Shown: positions 36,433 through 45,132, numbered from the stretch's first letter. The stretch: DNA of 64,000 nucleotides from Dyadobacter sandarakinus (GCF_016894445.1 NZ_CP056775.1:4156001-4220000); one strand, 5' to 3'. Program-made: numbers and translations. The notes: a model not told the origin generated them from the letters alone.

Positions 36433-37443
36433 TCAACATCCCCCACTTTTTGGTATGGCATAAATCACGCTGCCCGAAACAACTAAATTGAAGACCTTAT
36501 CCTCGATTGAATGAAGTGCCAGTTGCCATGTATTACCCTTGTCTGAGGACCTGTAAATACCTGCCGGGTGACCACAAAACAGGTATTCACCCACCTCGGT
36601 AATGGAGGCGATGTAGAGGCTGGGCGGAAGAGCAGCATCAACAGGCTGCCAGGTTTTACCGCCGTCATAGGATGTCCGCACTCTTCTTGTTTCCGTCTCT
36701 GTATTGCAGGTAATCGCGGCAAACCCACCTTTGATGCGCTCGATAGCAATGCCCACTCCGCCCTCTTCAATCACATTTACCCAGTTTTCACCCTGATCTA
36801 TCGACCGGATTATGCCCGTCTGGCTTGTGGCCAGGAGCACTCCGTCTGACTCTGCGAGTTTCATTACCCAACCTCCGTCATAAACCCGATTCCAGTTTTT
36901 TCCATTGTCATCAGACTTAAAAAGTCCCCAGTCACAACCAATGAAAACGGATTCTCCCGTTTCAAAAATGGTGCGGACGCTCTTACCCGGGAAATCCGTA
37001 TAGACCGGCGACCATAAACCCGTTTCTTTTGTTTTCTGCAGAAACTGGCCACCATAATTGAAGGTAAGCATGCCGGTTTTGCCGGGAACAATGCTGTTAT
37101 GATTGTCTGGAAAAAGCTCTTTTTTCCAAAAAGGAGCAGTGGAATTTGGTTCGCTGTAATAGATTCCATTCCCAGCTCGCAGATAGATCCCGTGATCATT
37201 TGCAAGGAAGCCATCTCTCGGGATACCGTCCTCCGATAAATTCTCAGGTAACCCTTCGCTAATGTCCTCCCAGGTTTGTCCGCCATCAGCAGACTTAAAA
37301 ATGAAGTTGGCGGCTTTTGATTTCTCTATTTTTAGTTGTTGCTTCCCAGGCGGGAGTGAGGATGATTGTGAAGATTTTAAGGCCAGATCAAAGGCAAATA
37401 AGCATTGAAAAAGGAGCAGGAAAGCAAGGTTATGAATTTTCAT
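36433..37443 (-). CDS. Secreted Asp-box (BNR-like) beta-propeller protein, paralog
   Basis: The protein has 336 residues, starting at ATG 37443 (MKIHNLAFLLLFQCLFAF signal sequence). The frame is open far upstream, but that extension would overlap the divergent regulator gene and has no signal peptide. Motifs SADGGQTWE, SDDNGKNWN, SIDQGENWV, SYDGGKTWQ and SSDKGNTWQ repeat as in the neighbour, and the end YAIPKSGGC matches its terminal Cys. The two arose by tandem duplication. It is divergent from the winged-helix membrane regulator at 37576, which may control it. Confidence 0.82.
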   Translation of the reverse strand: MKIHNLAFLLLFQCLFAFDLALKSSQSSSLPPGKQQLKIEKSKAANFIFKSADGGQTWEDISEGLPENLSEDGIPRDGFLANDHGIYLRAGNGIYYSEPNSTAPFWKKELFPDNHNSIVPGKTGMLTFNYGGQFLQKTKETGLWSPVYTDFPGKSVRTIFETGESVFIGCDWGLFKSDDNGKNWNRVYDGGWVMKLAESDGVLLATSQTGIIRSIDQGENWVNVIEEGGVGIAIERIKGGFAAITCNTETETRRVRTSYDGGKTWQPVDAALPPSLYIASITEVGEYLFCGHPAGIYRSSDKGNTWQLALHSIEDKVFNLVVSGSVIYAIPKSGGC

Positions 37444-37532
37444 GACTAACTTGATTTGGTGAAATAATAGAATAAAATTGTGTTTAACTTCACAAAACCA
37501 AATGTAGGCACCTGCTTGTCCGCGCTTGCAAA

Positions 37533-37565
37533 TCAACTGTAAAACCTTGTCAGTCAATTGTAAAA
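37533..37565. promoter_or_regulatory. Direct repeat spaced 21 bp in divergent promoter region
   Basis: TCAACTGTAAAA (37533-37544) and TCAATTGTAAAA (37554-37565) differ by one base and start 21 bp apart, two helical turns. Further TGTAAAT copies follow at 37571-37586. The site lies between the Asp-box genes and the winged-helix gene. OmpR/PhoB-type domains commonly bind direct repeats in this way, so autoregulation is a reasonable inference. Confidence 0.5.
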
Positions 37566-37575
37566 AGAAATGTAA

Positions 37576-38661
37576 ATGCGTGTAAATTCTGCTTTTACTG
37601 GCTTTTTTACTCACCGGCCGGTCGTGTCGTTCGGCATTGCCACGGTGATGCTTGCTGTTTTTCTTTTCACCTCATCTTTTACCGAACATTCGGCCCACGA
37701 CTTACGGGGGAAGCAAGTCAACCTCAGGATCCGGCAAGCTGGTCATCAGTTGCTGCTGCAGGCAGGTGACTCAACCTCACGCGTATTACCCGTTACCGAA
37801 ATTAAGGAAGGCACATTTCTGCTTAGGTTCGAAAATGAATTCGTTTTTAACCACGATTCTCTCATGGCGCTGTCGCAGCGCTTGCTTCCCAAAGCACAGT
37901 TTCCGTCGGGTTACACCGTTACAGTACATGATTGCATGAAAGGCAGCATTGTATATGGGTTTCAGGTAAATAATACCTCGCCAGACATCCTGTCTTGCAG
38001 TGGCAGAAGTCAGCCCGCAGGGTGTTATACAATCGAATTTGCCTTTCCGAATTTTTATAAAAACGTAAAACAGAATAAACCTGACCTCAACCAGCTGACA
38101 GAATCAGTTGAAGCGGATAGGCAGGCTGCCAATCAAAACCCTGAAGAATCAAAAACAGCAACCGTTGACCCTCATATTGACCAGCCGACTGAGAAATCAC
38201 AAACGAAAGGCTCTGACTTTCCATTAATCCATCTGGTTTATGGCGGCATTCTCGTGTTACTGAGTGCTACCCTGCTGATGGGGCATTTTGGAAAAAATTC
38301 AAGACCGATACCGGACCAAAATCACACTCCTACCCTATCCAATGAGCCCATCCCGGAGTTGGCTGCGCTCGGAAATTTTTTGTTTAATGTAAAAGCGCAA
38401 TGCCTGCTTTTGGGCAGCGAGGCGATTACGCTCACAGACAAGGAATGCAAGGTTCTGGAATTGCTTCACAAAAATTTCGGTGAGCTCACCCCGCGCGAAA
38501 CGCTGATGCAGGAAGTCTGGATCAATGAAGGGGTTTTTACCGGTCGCAGCCTGGACATGTTTGTGTCGAAACTCCGAAAGAAATTAAGCCTTGATCCGGA
38601 ATTGCGGATAACGAATGTTCATGGGAAAGGGTATAAGCTTGAAATGTCGCTGCCCGGTTAA
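37576..38661 (+). CDS. Membrane-anchored winged-helix regulator (C-terminal DNA-binding domain)
   Basis: The protein has 361 residues. A first membrane segment lies at about 18-35, a periplasmic domain at 36-213, and a second membrane segment at about 217-238. The cytoplasmic end (residues 260-358) is an OmpR/PhoB-type winged helix: LTDKECKVLELLHKNFGELT, RETLMQEVW, SLDMFVSKLRKKL and NVHGKGYKLE. It lacks a receiver domain, so signalling would pass straight through the membrane, as in ToxR/CadC but with the DNA-binding domain at the other end. The divergent Asp-box genes are probable targets. The signal is unknown. Confidence 0.85.
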   Translation: MRVNSAFTGFFTHRPVVSFGIATVMLAVFLFTSSFTEHSAHDLRGKQVNLRIRQAGHQLLLQAGDSTSRVLPVTEIKEGTFLLRFENEFVFNHDSLMALSQRLLPKAQFPSGYTVTVHDCMKGSIVYGFQVNNTSPDILSCSGRSQPAGCYTIEFAFPNFYKNVKQNKPDLNQLTESVEADRQAANQNPEESKTATVDPHIDQPTEKSQTKGSDFPLIHLVYGGILVLLSATLLMGHFGKNSRPIPDQNHTPTLSNEPIPELAALGNFLFNVKAQCLLLGSEAITLTDKECKVLELLHKNFGELTPRETLMQEVWINEGVFTGRSLDMFVSKLRKKLSLDPELRITNVHGKGYKLEMSLPG

Positions 38662-38689
38662 TGCATTAAGTTACCACTGCCTAAAACCG

Positions 38690-38709
38690 CAGGCATTTTC
38701 CAAACTTTG
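38690..38709 (+). repeat. Second copy of a dispersed intergenic repeat
   Basis: CAGGCATTTTCCAAACTTTG is identical to 31340-31359 within the mobile element's right end. Similarity extends outward on both sides (ACCACxGCC upstream, ACAC downstream) to about 43 bp. Confidence 0.6.
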
Positions 38710-38756
38710 GACACTTCATTGTGCAAAATCATTACCTCGCCGGTAAGAACGTTATT

Positions 38757-39002
38757 TCAAACAATCCTGATCCGCACCGGCCCTTTGATATGCTCCACAT
38801 CCACAGGCACTCCCTTTTGTGTAATGACCACGCTGCCTTTGTTATGCAGCTCGATGGCTACCTCGCGTACTTCTTTCATGTGATTTCGCCAGTCGTCAGG
38901 AAATAGCATCCGGGCAATTTCGGATGGACAGGTACTTTTCTCCGCGCCGCGATGCATGGCGGTAGCCAGAATTGTTGTTGCTATTTTCTCGTGATGCTGC
39001 AT
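38757..39002 (-). CDS. DUF3253 family protein
   Basis: The protein has 81 residues. The pattern RGAEKSTCPSEIARMLFPDDWR, then VREVAIELHNKGSVVITQKG and KGPVRIRIV, is the DUF3253 family, small winged-helix-like proteins of unknown function in many bacteria. The length is normal for the family. It is a lone gene, convergent with the winged-helix regulator. Confidence 0.85.
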   Translation of the reverse strand: MQHHEKIATTILATAMHRGAEKSTCPSEIARMLFPDDWRNHMKEVREVAIELHNKGSVVITQKGVPVDVEHIKGPVRIRIV

Positions 39003-39389
39003 GTTTTTTGAAACGTTTTAGAATGAGGAGAGAACCATTATGCTCATACCGGAAAAGATACTCGCGGCGCCGGAATATCCGGAAAGCTGGCGGCGCAGTC
39101 CTGTACCGACCAACTCCGAACGCTCGGTTTTGGTCCAAACTATAAAAAGGTCATCTATCCCACGCCACCTTATGAAAGTTTCGTTCGACAATCGCGCACT
39201 GATACTTTCCGGATTGTTAAGAAATAACGAGTAGAAAAAAAATCTGTGCCTTCCTCCGGACAAATTTCTGCCGATTTCAAAAGAAGATCTTCAAAGTAGT
39301 ACTTATAGAAATATTTTATACGTAGTGACAAAATAATTTGTCATTACGTATTATCATTGCTGGTCATTGTAGCTAACAAACAATTCAGC
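39003..39389. other. Intergenic region, no gene supported
   Basis: Overlapping short frames exist on both strands (39018-39263 minus, 39040-39234 plus), but neither looks like a known protein nor has a start signal. The last 100 bp are AT-rich and probably contain the promoter of the T9SS protein at 39390. Confidence 0.45.
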
Positions 39390-40640
39390 ATGAAGCAAAT
39401 TTACCTTTTATTATCCCTGTTTTCTGTTTCCATGGTTTCGCAGGCGCAAAGTGTTGTGCAGCTCCGGCAAAAGGCTGTTCAGCGTACTGCAAGTCATCAC
39501 GCTTCCACAAGGATTGCCGCACCTTGCCCGTCTACGCCCGAGGATGAAGATTTTGAAGGATTTACGAATACAGAATATCCTTCGTCATTGTCCATCGACT
39601 GCCTCGAATTTGCAATTAGTGGTGATGGTATGGTGGGTGTCGACGAAAAAGTACATGCAGGAATACCCACGCCTGCGTTCACCGGCAATGCACTTGTATT
39701 TTTAGGAAGTGGGTCCGAAACCGGGAATGTCGCCCGTATCAGGTCTATTACCCAGACGATCGACTTTCGGCTAAGCGCTTTAAGTGCCGAATTTTACGAC
39801 CATTCAAACGGTGCGTCGGCCGAAGTTTACAGCATTGTGGGATATAATGATGGTGTGGAAGTGGCACGTGTGGATGGATTTGATGTGACAAAAGGCGGTA
39901 CTTACGGAAATTCAACGTCTCAAATCGTGTTTACCCATGAGGAATATAATAAAGGTGGTTCTAACTCCGGCAGGCTGGTATTTGGTGAGAGCTGGAAGAA
40001 TATCGATGAGTTCCGCTTTATTGCCACAGACGAACTTGGCTTTAATTATATTTTTTTAGGTCTTGATAATATTGATTTTGAACCTGCGGAAACCGGTTCA
40101 CTGCCTGTCACTCTGACAAAGTTTACAGCTCGCAAGGAAAACACGGTTACCCAACTCAGCTGGGAAACTTCCTCTGAAATCCGCAGTGATCGATTTGAAA
40201 TACAGCACAGCACAAATGCAAAAACCTGGAACCACCTGGCTGTTATCAGGGCAGCTGGGGAGCATGCGGGGCGGCAAACGTATCAGTTTACCCACACGAA
40301 CCCCGCTCAGGGTGACAATTATTACCGGCTGAAAATGATTGATTCAGACAACGTATATACATGGTCGAAAGTTGAGCATGTGGGTTTTGATCTGGTAAGC
40401 AGCATCACCGCCTACCCGAACCCTGCCGCCGAAACCATTCATTTGACGGCGGGTGACTGGACGAGTGTTTCCAATGTTCAGGTTGTAAACAATCAGGGTA
40501 AAGCTGTATACAGTTCAGGAAAAAACCCGGCGCAGTACATCAATGCACGGAATTTCACCCCGGGACTTTACTTCATCCGGGTCAGTTTCTCCAATGGAAA
40601 CGAAGCATTGCAGAAGGTGGTCATCGCACCAAAAATGTAG
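39390..40640 (+). CDS. Secreted protein with T9SS type A sorting domain
   Basis: The protein has 416 residues starting at ATG 39390; the signal peptide MKQIYLLLSLFSVSMVSQAQ ends at residue 20. Residues about 55-240 are an unassigned beta-rich domain (EDFEGFTNTEYPSSL to FLGLDNIDFEPA), similar in layout to lectin-like domains that follow cleaved signals in this phylum. Then comes the SLPVTLTKFTARKENTV / SDRFEIQHS module and the sorting domain (ITAYPNPAAETIHL to GLYFIRVSFSNGNEALQKV). Secretion through the type IX system is expected. A perfect 20-bp terminator follows. Confidence 0.82.
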   Translation: MKQIYLLLSLFSVSMVSQAQSVVQLRQKAVQRTASHHASTRIAAPCPSTPEDEDFEGFTNTEYPSSLSIDCLEFAISGDGMVGVDEKVHAGIPTPAFTGNALVFLGSGSETGNVARIRSITQTIDFRLSALSAEFYDHSNGASAEVYSIVGYNDGVEVARVDGFDVTKGGTYGNSTSQIVFTHEEYNKGGSNSGRLVFGESWKNIDEFRFIATDELGFNYIFLGLDNIDFEPAETGSLPVTLTKFTARKENTVTQLSWETSSEIRSDRFEIQHSTNAKTWNHLAVIRAAGEHAGRQTYQFTHTNPAQGDNYYRLKMIDSDNVYTWSKVEHVGFDLVSSITAYPNPAAETIHLTAGDWTSVSNVQVVNNQGKAVYSSGKNPAQYINARNFTPGLYFIRVSFSNGNEALQKVVIAPKM

Positions 40641-40666
40641 AACATCCGGGGAAGATTGGGTTATTA

Positions 40667-40710
40667 AAAAGTAAAGGCCTGTAAACAGTTGTTTACAGGC
40701 CTTTACTTTT
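40667..40710 (+). terminator. Perfect 20-bp intrinsic terminator
   Basis: Arms at 40667-40686 and 40691-40710 are exact inverse complements (starting AAAAGTAAAGGCC) around the loop AGTT. The 3' arm ends in ACTTTT. It can act in both directions. Confidence 0.9.
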
Positions 40711-40822
40711 CAGCTGCATTGATATTTTGTATCTGAAAGTCCAGGTATGCCGGTGGTGGGATAGCTGCTATTTGTGCTAGGTTGAAACAGAATATATAAG
40801 CAAATTTGTTTACATTTAAAAT

Positions 40823-41278
40823 ATGGAAAAGCAGTTTGAAAAATATAGAGGTATTCATCCGGGAATCGTGCTAGACCGGGAGCTCAAAAAGCGATCCATC
40901 AAGCAACGCCCTTTTGCTTTATCAATAGCGGAGCATCCTCAGAGTTTTAATGCTATACTTAAAGGCAAGCGCAACCTCAATACCGCATTGGCACTAAGGA
41001 TTGAAAAAGGCCTTGACCTGGAAGAAGGAACATTGGTGTTGCTGCAAGCTTACTATGACATTCATAAGGAAAAAGAAAAGCTCGGGCGCAAGACTCCGAA
41101 TCTGGCCGTTTTGAGAAAATCACTCTTTTGGGATACGAACATTTCACAAATTGACTGGGAAAAACAGGCCAATGCTGTAATTAAGAGAGTTTGTGAACGG
41201 GGAGATGATGAAGAAAAACAAGAACTTACCCGGTTTTACGGGCAGGAGAAAGTACAGTCGGTACTGCAAAATAGCTAA
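40823..41278 (+). CDS. Helix-turn-helix antitoxin-like protein paired with nucleotidyltransferase
   Basis: The protein has 151 residues. The N-terminal 70 residues (HPGIVLDRELKKRSI, RPFALSIAEHPQSFNAILKGKRNLNTALALRIEKGL) resemble HigA/XRE-type DNA-binding domains. The C-terminal half is helical and charged. It precedes an AbiEii-family nucleotidyltransferase by 41 bp on the same strand. Such HTH-nucleotidyltransferase pairs behave as toxin-antitoxin or abortive-infection modules in known AbiE systems. The antitoxin role here is inferred from that arrangement. Confidence 0.75.
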   Translation: MEKQFEKYRGIHPGIVLDRELKKRSIKQRPFALSIAEHPQSFNAILKGKRNLNTALALRIEKGLDLEEGTLVLLQAYYDIHKEKEKLGRKTPNLAVLRKSLFWDTNISQIDWEKQANAVIKRVCERGDDEEKQELTRFYGQEKVQSVLQNS

Positions 41279-41319
41279 ACAAAATTGCCCTAAGATTAGT
41301 CCACACGCCATAAATAGCT

Positions 41320-41964
41320 ATGCTGTATTACAATACTGTAAATGATCTGTTAGGTAACTGCCTTTCCACCTTAATGGCAGCAAAGCCCTTTAATCCTTTC
41401 AGGCTGGTGGGTGGAACCTCGCTCAGCCTGCAACTGGGGCACCGGATTTCTGTGGATATTGATCTCTTTACAGATGCTCCTTATGGAAGTATAGCGTTTG
41501 AAGTATTAGAGCATTGTTTACACCATACATTCCCTTATGTAAGCTATTCGGCAAATATCCTGCCCGGAATAGGCAGGTCTTATACGGTAGGTACTGACCG
41601 CAGCAATGTTATCAAACTCGATGTTTATTACACCGACCCGTTCATCCAACCCGCTTTGGTTCTGGATGGCATCAGAATGGCGACTGTTGAAGAAATCATA
41701 GCCATGAAAATGGATGTAATACAGCGGGGCGGAAGAAAAAAGGACTTCTGGGATTTACATGAGCTCTTACCAAAGTACAACATTGATTCCATGCTGGCTC
41801 TTCACCAACAACGTTACAAGTATATTCACGACAAAACACGGATCCTGAAAAACCTTACCGATTTCACACAGGCCAATGATGACTTCAACCCCATCTGTTT
41901 GAGGGGTAAGTACTGGGAGTTTATCAAAGAAGATATTGAAGAGGCGGTTGACAGGTTGCGCTAA
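41320..41964 (+). CDS. AbiEii-type nucleotidyltransferase, toxin-like
   Basis: The protein has 214 residues. FRLVGGTSLSLQLGHRISVDIDLF (residues 27-50) contains the GG-T/S motif and the DxD metal site Asp46/Asp48 of the AbiEii nucleotidyltransferase family. RKKDFWDLHELL near 145 is the usual second conserved block. AbiEii and related MenT enzymes add nucleotides to targets such as tRNA ends and stop translation when their antitoxin is lost. The paired HTH gene is directly upstream. Target and toxicity are untested. Confidence 0.85.
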   Translation: MLYYNTVNDLLGNCLSTLMAAKPFNPFRLVGGTSLSLQLGHRISVDIDLFTDAPYGSIAFEVLEHCLHHTFPYVSYSANILPGIGRSYTVGTDRSNVIKLDVYYTDPFIQPALVLDGIRMATVEEIIAMKMDVIQRGGRKKDFWDLHELLPKYNIDSMLALHQQRYKYIHDKTRILKNLTDFTQANDDFNPICLRGKYWEFIKEDIEEAVDRLR

Positions 41965-41975
41965 AAGGCCTGTCA

Positions 41976-43613
41976 CTACTTCGCCAGCTGCAAATCTGCA
42001 ATGCTCTTCATCCGGTTTCTTTCCAGAAATGCATCAATCGTTTCGAAATGCTCGATTACGCGTTTGTCTTTGAATTCAAAAACCTTTTGCGATAAGCCTT
42101 GCAGAAAGTCGCGGTCGTGGGAAACCAGCACCAATGTTCCGTCAAAGTTTCTGAGTGCTTCTTTTAAAACGTCTTTTGACTTTAAGTCCAGGTGATTTGT
42201 GGGCTCATCGAGAATGAGCAGGTTCACAGGTTCCAGAAGCAGCTTCACCATCGCAAGCCGCGTTTTTTCTCCACCTGACAGTACGCTTACTTTTTTGTCA
42301 ATATCATCACCCTGAAACATAAATGCACCCAGGATATTCTTGATCTGGGTTCTTACATCACCTTCTGCAACCTCGTCTACGGTCTGGAAGATAGTCAGGT
42401 TCGGATCCAGCAAGGATGCCTGGTTCTGGGCGAAGTAGCCGACTTTTACATTATGCCCCAGCTGGCAGGTTCCGTCCACATCGATCTGGCCCATAATGGC
42501 TTTGATCATGGTCGATTTACCTTCTCCGTTCCGGCCAACAAATGATACCTTTTCACCGCGGGAAATCGTCATGCTGGCATTTTTGAACACCACCTGATCG
42601 CCATAGGATTTCGAAACATCTTTTACCGTAACCGGATAGTCGCCCGAACGTGGTGAAGGCGGAAAACGGAGTTTCAGGGCTGAATTGTCGATTTCGTCAA
42701 TTTCAATGATTTCCAGTTTTTCCAGCATGCGTTCGCGGGAGGAAACCTGGTTGGTCTTGGAGTAGGTTCCGCGAAAGCGCTCGATGAATGCCATGTTATC
42801 GGCAATCATTTTCTGCTGTTCCTGGTATGCTTTGATCTGGTGCGAGCGGCGCTCTTCGCGTAGTACCAGGTAATGCGAATAGTTGGCTTTGTAATCGAAG
42901 ATCCGCCCCATCGTCACTTCAATGGTGCGGTTGGTAATGTTGTCGATAAAGGCACGGTCGTGGGAAATCACCATCACGGCATTGGCCTTATTCACCAGGA
43001 AATCTTCCAGCCAGATCACCGACTCAATATCAATGTGGTTGGTCGGCTCATCGAGCAAAATAAGGTCGGGTTTTTGCAACAGTATTTTGGCCAGCTCAAT
43101 GCGCATGCGCCAGCCGCCGCTGAATTCCTTGGTTTGCCGCTGAAAATCTTCCGGCCTGAATCCCAGGCCTTTCAGGGCTTTCTCCACCTCCGCATCATAA
43201 TTCACTTCTTCGAGCTGGTAATATTTTTCACCGAGTTCAGTCACCTGCTCAATGATGGCCATATATTCATCGCTGTCGTAGTCCGTGCGGGTTTCGAGGG
43301 CGAGGTTCAGCTTTTCCATTTCGGCACGCATTTCAAAAACCTGCCTGAATGCTTTGGCCGCTTCTTCAAAAACGGTACAGTTGTCTTCGGTGAGCAAATG
43401 CTGCGGCAAATAGGCGATTACCGCATCCTTGGGTGCACGCACATGGCCGCGATTGGCTTTTTGTTCACCCGCAATGATCTTCATCATGGTGGATTTTCCC
43501 GCACCGTTTTTACCCATCAGGGCAATTTTATCAGTAGGGTTAATCACGAAGGAAACTTCACTAAAAAGCACAGAACCGCTAAATTCAACGGCCAAATTCT
43601 CAACTGTAATCAT
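41976..43613 (-). CDS. ABC-F family ATPase (ribosome-associated type)
   Basis: The protein has 545 residues and two ATP-binding domains without membrane segments. Walker A sites are GKNGAGKST (about 35) and GRNGEGKST (about 355); the signatures are FSGGWRMR and LSGGEKTR; Walker B sites are LILLDEPTNHID and LLILDEPTNHLD. A linker with many charged residues (about 235-310) lies between the domains, as in ABC-F translation factors. Members bind the ribosomal E site and regulate translation or protect against antibiotics. This general architecture fits the housekeeping subgroup more than a drug-resistance one, but that is uncertain. Confidence 0.92.
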   Translation of the reverse strand: MITVENLAVEFSGSVLFSEVSFVINPTDKIALMGKNGAGKSTMMKIIAGEQKANRGHVRAPKDAVIAYLPQHLLTEDNCTVFEEAAKAFRQVFEMRAEMEKLNLALETRTDYDSDEYMAIIEQVTELGEKYYQLEEVNYDAEVEKALKGLGFRPEDFQRQTKEFSGGWRMRIELAKILLQKPDLILLDEPTNHIDIESVIWLEDFLVNKANAVMVISHDRAFIDNITNRTIEVTMGRIFDYKANYSHYLVLREERRSHQIKAYQEQQKMIADNMAFIERFRGTYSKTNQVSSRERMLEKLEIIEIDEIDNSALKLRFPPSPRSGDYPVTVKDVSKSYGDQVVFKNASMTISRGEKVSFVGRNGEGKSTMIKAIMGQIDVDGTCQLGHNVKVGYFAQNQASLLDPNLTIFQTVDEVAEGDVRTQIKNILGAFMFQGDDIDKKVSVLSGGEKTRLAMVKLLLEPVNLLILDEPTNHLDLKSKDVLKEALRNFDGTLVLVSHDRDFLQGLSQKVFEFKDKRVIEHFETIDAFLERNRMKSIADLQLAK

Positions 43614-43633
43614 CGTCTCATTTTTTGAAGCCG

Positions 43634-43641
43634 CAAAGGTA
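43634..43641 (-). promoter_or_regulatory. -7 box of the ABC-F gene
   Basis: On the minus strand TACCTTTG fits TAnnTTTG and ends about 20 nt before the ATG at 43613. No TTG is found at the expected -33 position, so the promoter is only half matched. Confidence 0.45.
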
Positions 43642-43709
43642 CGAGGATACAGTTGAAAGAGACGAATATTGTAAGTTTTTAGCCTTCCGGGCCTGGCATG
43701 TGAACATCA

Positions 43710-44261
43710 TTAACCCTCCCCGGAGCCATGATGCGCGGCATAGAGCTTACGAATCATGCTGATCTGCCCGCGGTGATAAATTTCATCTTCCATCATGTGA
43801 TACAAGGCCCAAGCCAGATTACAACCGGTTTGTTCATCGTAGTAACCCTCAATTTTTCTTGTAAATTCTTCAAAACTTAAATGACGGACAGCGTCAACGA
43901 GCATCTGGCGTGATGCTGTCAGCTCGTGCATGTATTGGTCAACGGATTTGCCTGTAATAAGCTTGGGAAGATGCTCGCCCATGTCCAGCGCAGGTGTCCA
44001 ATGGCCATTTTCCTCTGTGGTCAGCTTTCTACCGAGCACAAACTCAATCCGGAAAAAATGCTCAATCGCTTCCATGTGGGACAGAAGCGCACCGATCGTG
44101 TTCCATCCCGGTGCATATTGCCAGTCAAGTTGCGAAACAGTTAGTTTTTCAATGCTTTGAACCGTCGTCAATCGCGAGTCCAGCAATATGCCGGTCAGAT
44201 AGTCGATCGAATGATCCTTGGTATGTCCGAAAGTGATATGAAATTGTCTTTTTACCGACAT
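43710..44261 (-). CDS. DinB/DUF664 family protein
   Basis: The protein has 183 residues forming the four-helix DinB-like bundle. The metal-site histidines are visible in LLSHMEAIEHFFRIE and in HMMEDEIYHRGQI. Family members include bacillithiol/mycothiol-dependent transferases and many proteins of unknown function. I chose ATG 44261 (MSVKRQFHITFGH); an in-frame ATG at 44285 is possible, and the much longer frame upstream crosses a terminator. It stands alone downstream of a small minus-strand ORF. Confidence 0.8.
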   Translation of the reverse strand: MSVKRQFHITFGHTKDHSIDYLTGILLDSRLTTVQSIEKLTVSQLDWQYAPGWNTIGALLSHMEAIEHFFRIEFVLGRKLTTEENGHWTPALDMGEHLPKLITGKSVDQYMHELTASRQMLVDAVRHLSFEEFTRKIEGYYDEQTGCNLAWALYHMMEDEIYHRGQISMIRKLYAAHHGSGEG

Positions 44262-44333
44262 GGCTGCACTGGTCTTGCTGATCATAAATAGGGTACAATT
44301 TACTATGGTTCGGGTGTTGAGGACAACAAAAAA

Positions 44334-44351
44334 GGACTGCCACCGCAGTCC
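44334..44351 (-). terminator. Intrinsic terminator, minus strand
   Basis: GGACTGC-CACC-GCAGTCC with a minus-strand tail of six T. It lies just after the small ORF ending at 44359 and before the DinB-like gene, so something is transcribed from the right and ends here. Confidence 0.7.
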
Positions 44352-44358
44352 CGAATGA

Positions 44359-44589
44359 TTAAGCTTTTTCTCCCAATTTCTCAAACCCTTCCCAAAGTAC
44401 CTTCAAATCATAAAGCGCTGGATCGTGAACCATTTGAAGTTCGCATATCCTAAATGGATTAAGGTGAATGAAAATGGAGAGGTCACTGCGAACTTCATCA
44501 AAGCTGGTGCTAATGACAGGTCTCGGGACTCGCACCCGTATGCCTCTCCAAGACGGTATTTCAAACCCAAGTTTTAACATGAGCACCAT
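44359..44589 (-). CDS. Small ORF of uncertain status (76 aa)
   Basis: A 76-codon frame with ATG start whose stop is followed 7 bp later by a good terminator, which argues for a transcribed unit. The protein (LGFEIPSWRGIRVRVPRPVI and FDEVRSDLSIFIHLNPF) matches no family I know. Positions 44524-44538 on the minus strand read CGGGTGCGAGTCCCG, a T-arm-like hairpin, and ORFs crossing old tRNA fragments often look like this one. It could therefore be a real microprotein or a transcribed RNA with an accidental frame. Confidence 0.3.
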   Translation of the reverse strand: MVLMLKLGFEIPSWRGIRVRVPRPVISTSFDEVRSDLSIFIHLNPFRICELQMVHDPALYDLKVLWEGFEKLGEKA

Positions 44590-45132
44590 AAGATTTTAAT
44601 AAAGTTCGCAGGGCAAATATAGGGGAAAAGTTGGATGGGAAGACGAAGGGGCTGCTTGGCAATGGTTAGAGCCGGTTAGCGAATAAAGATTACTATATTA
44701 GTCCGCAACAGAAAACCTCTTCATCGAACTGAGCATTTACACTATGCCTCCAAACAAATCAAAAATTAATAATTCATTCGAGTCGTCGGTATATCTGCTG
44801 TCAGAATATCATCAGCTCGTGCTCAGGGAAACGAACTGGACCACACGATTAAAATCAAATATCAACAACTATATCATAATCCCGCATTGACCAAAACCAG
44901 CGGCACTGGCGTAACAGGATGCTTATTGATTTTTTTGTTTTTGATGATTCCATCTTTGATACTTACCGCTTTGGTAAGTTGAGAATGAATGGTATACGCT
45001 GGCTGCGTGGACATCATCACTTTAAAATGTTTAACGTAGCCTCAATATACTTACTATCAGCCCACTGAATGCTTCCCATTGATTTATTGTAATACATTCG
45101 TAACTTTCACTTTACAGTGTTGAGAGATCCTT
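44590..45132. other. Gap with two unsupported short frames
   Basis: Two plus-strand frames of 48 and 49 codons occur at 44744-44890 and 44919-45068 (the second reads MLIDFFVFDDSIFDTYRFG). Neither has a family match or ribosome site, and they may be fragments of a lost gene. The region is AT-rich and precedes the small-protein/nucleotidyltransferase pair, so its right end should hold their promoter. Confidence 0.4.

Noticed and set aside
35266..37443. Sialidase function for the Asp-box proteins
   Set aside because: Asp-boxes are structural and no sialidase catalytic Arg triad or RIP motif is evident.
39018..39263. 81-codon minus-strand frame and opposing 64-codon plus-strand frame
   Set aside because: They overlap each other, have no family match and no start signals.
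42873..43628. 251-codon plus-strand frame
   Set aside because: Shadow of the ABC-F ATPase gene, whose two ATP sites are intact on the minus strand.
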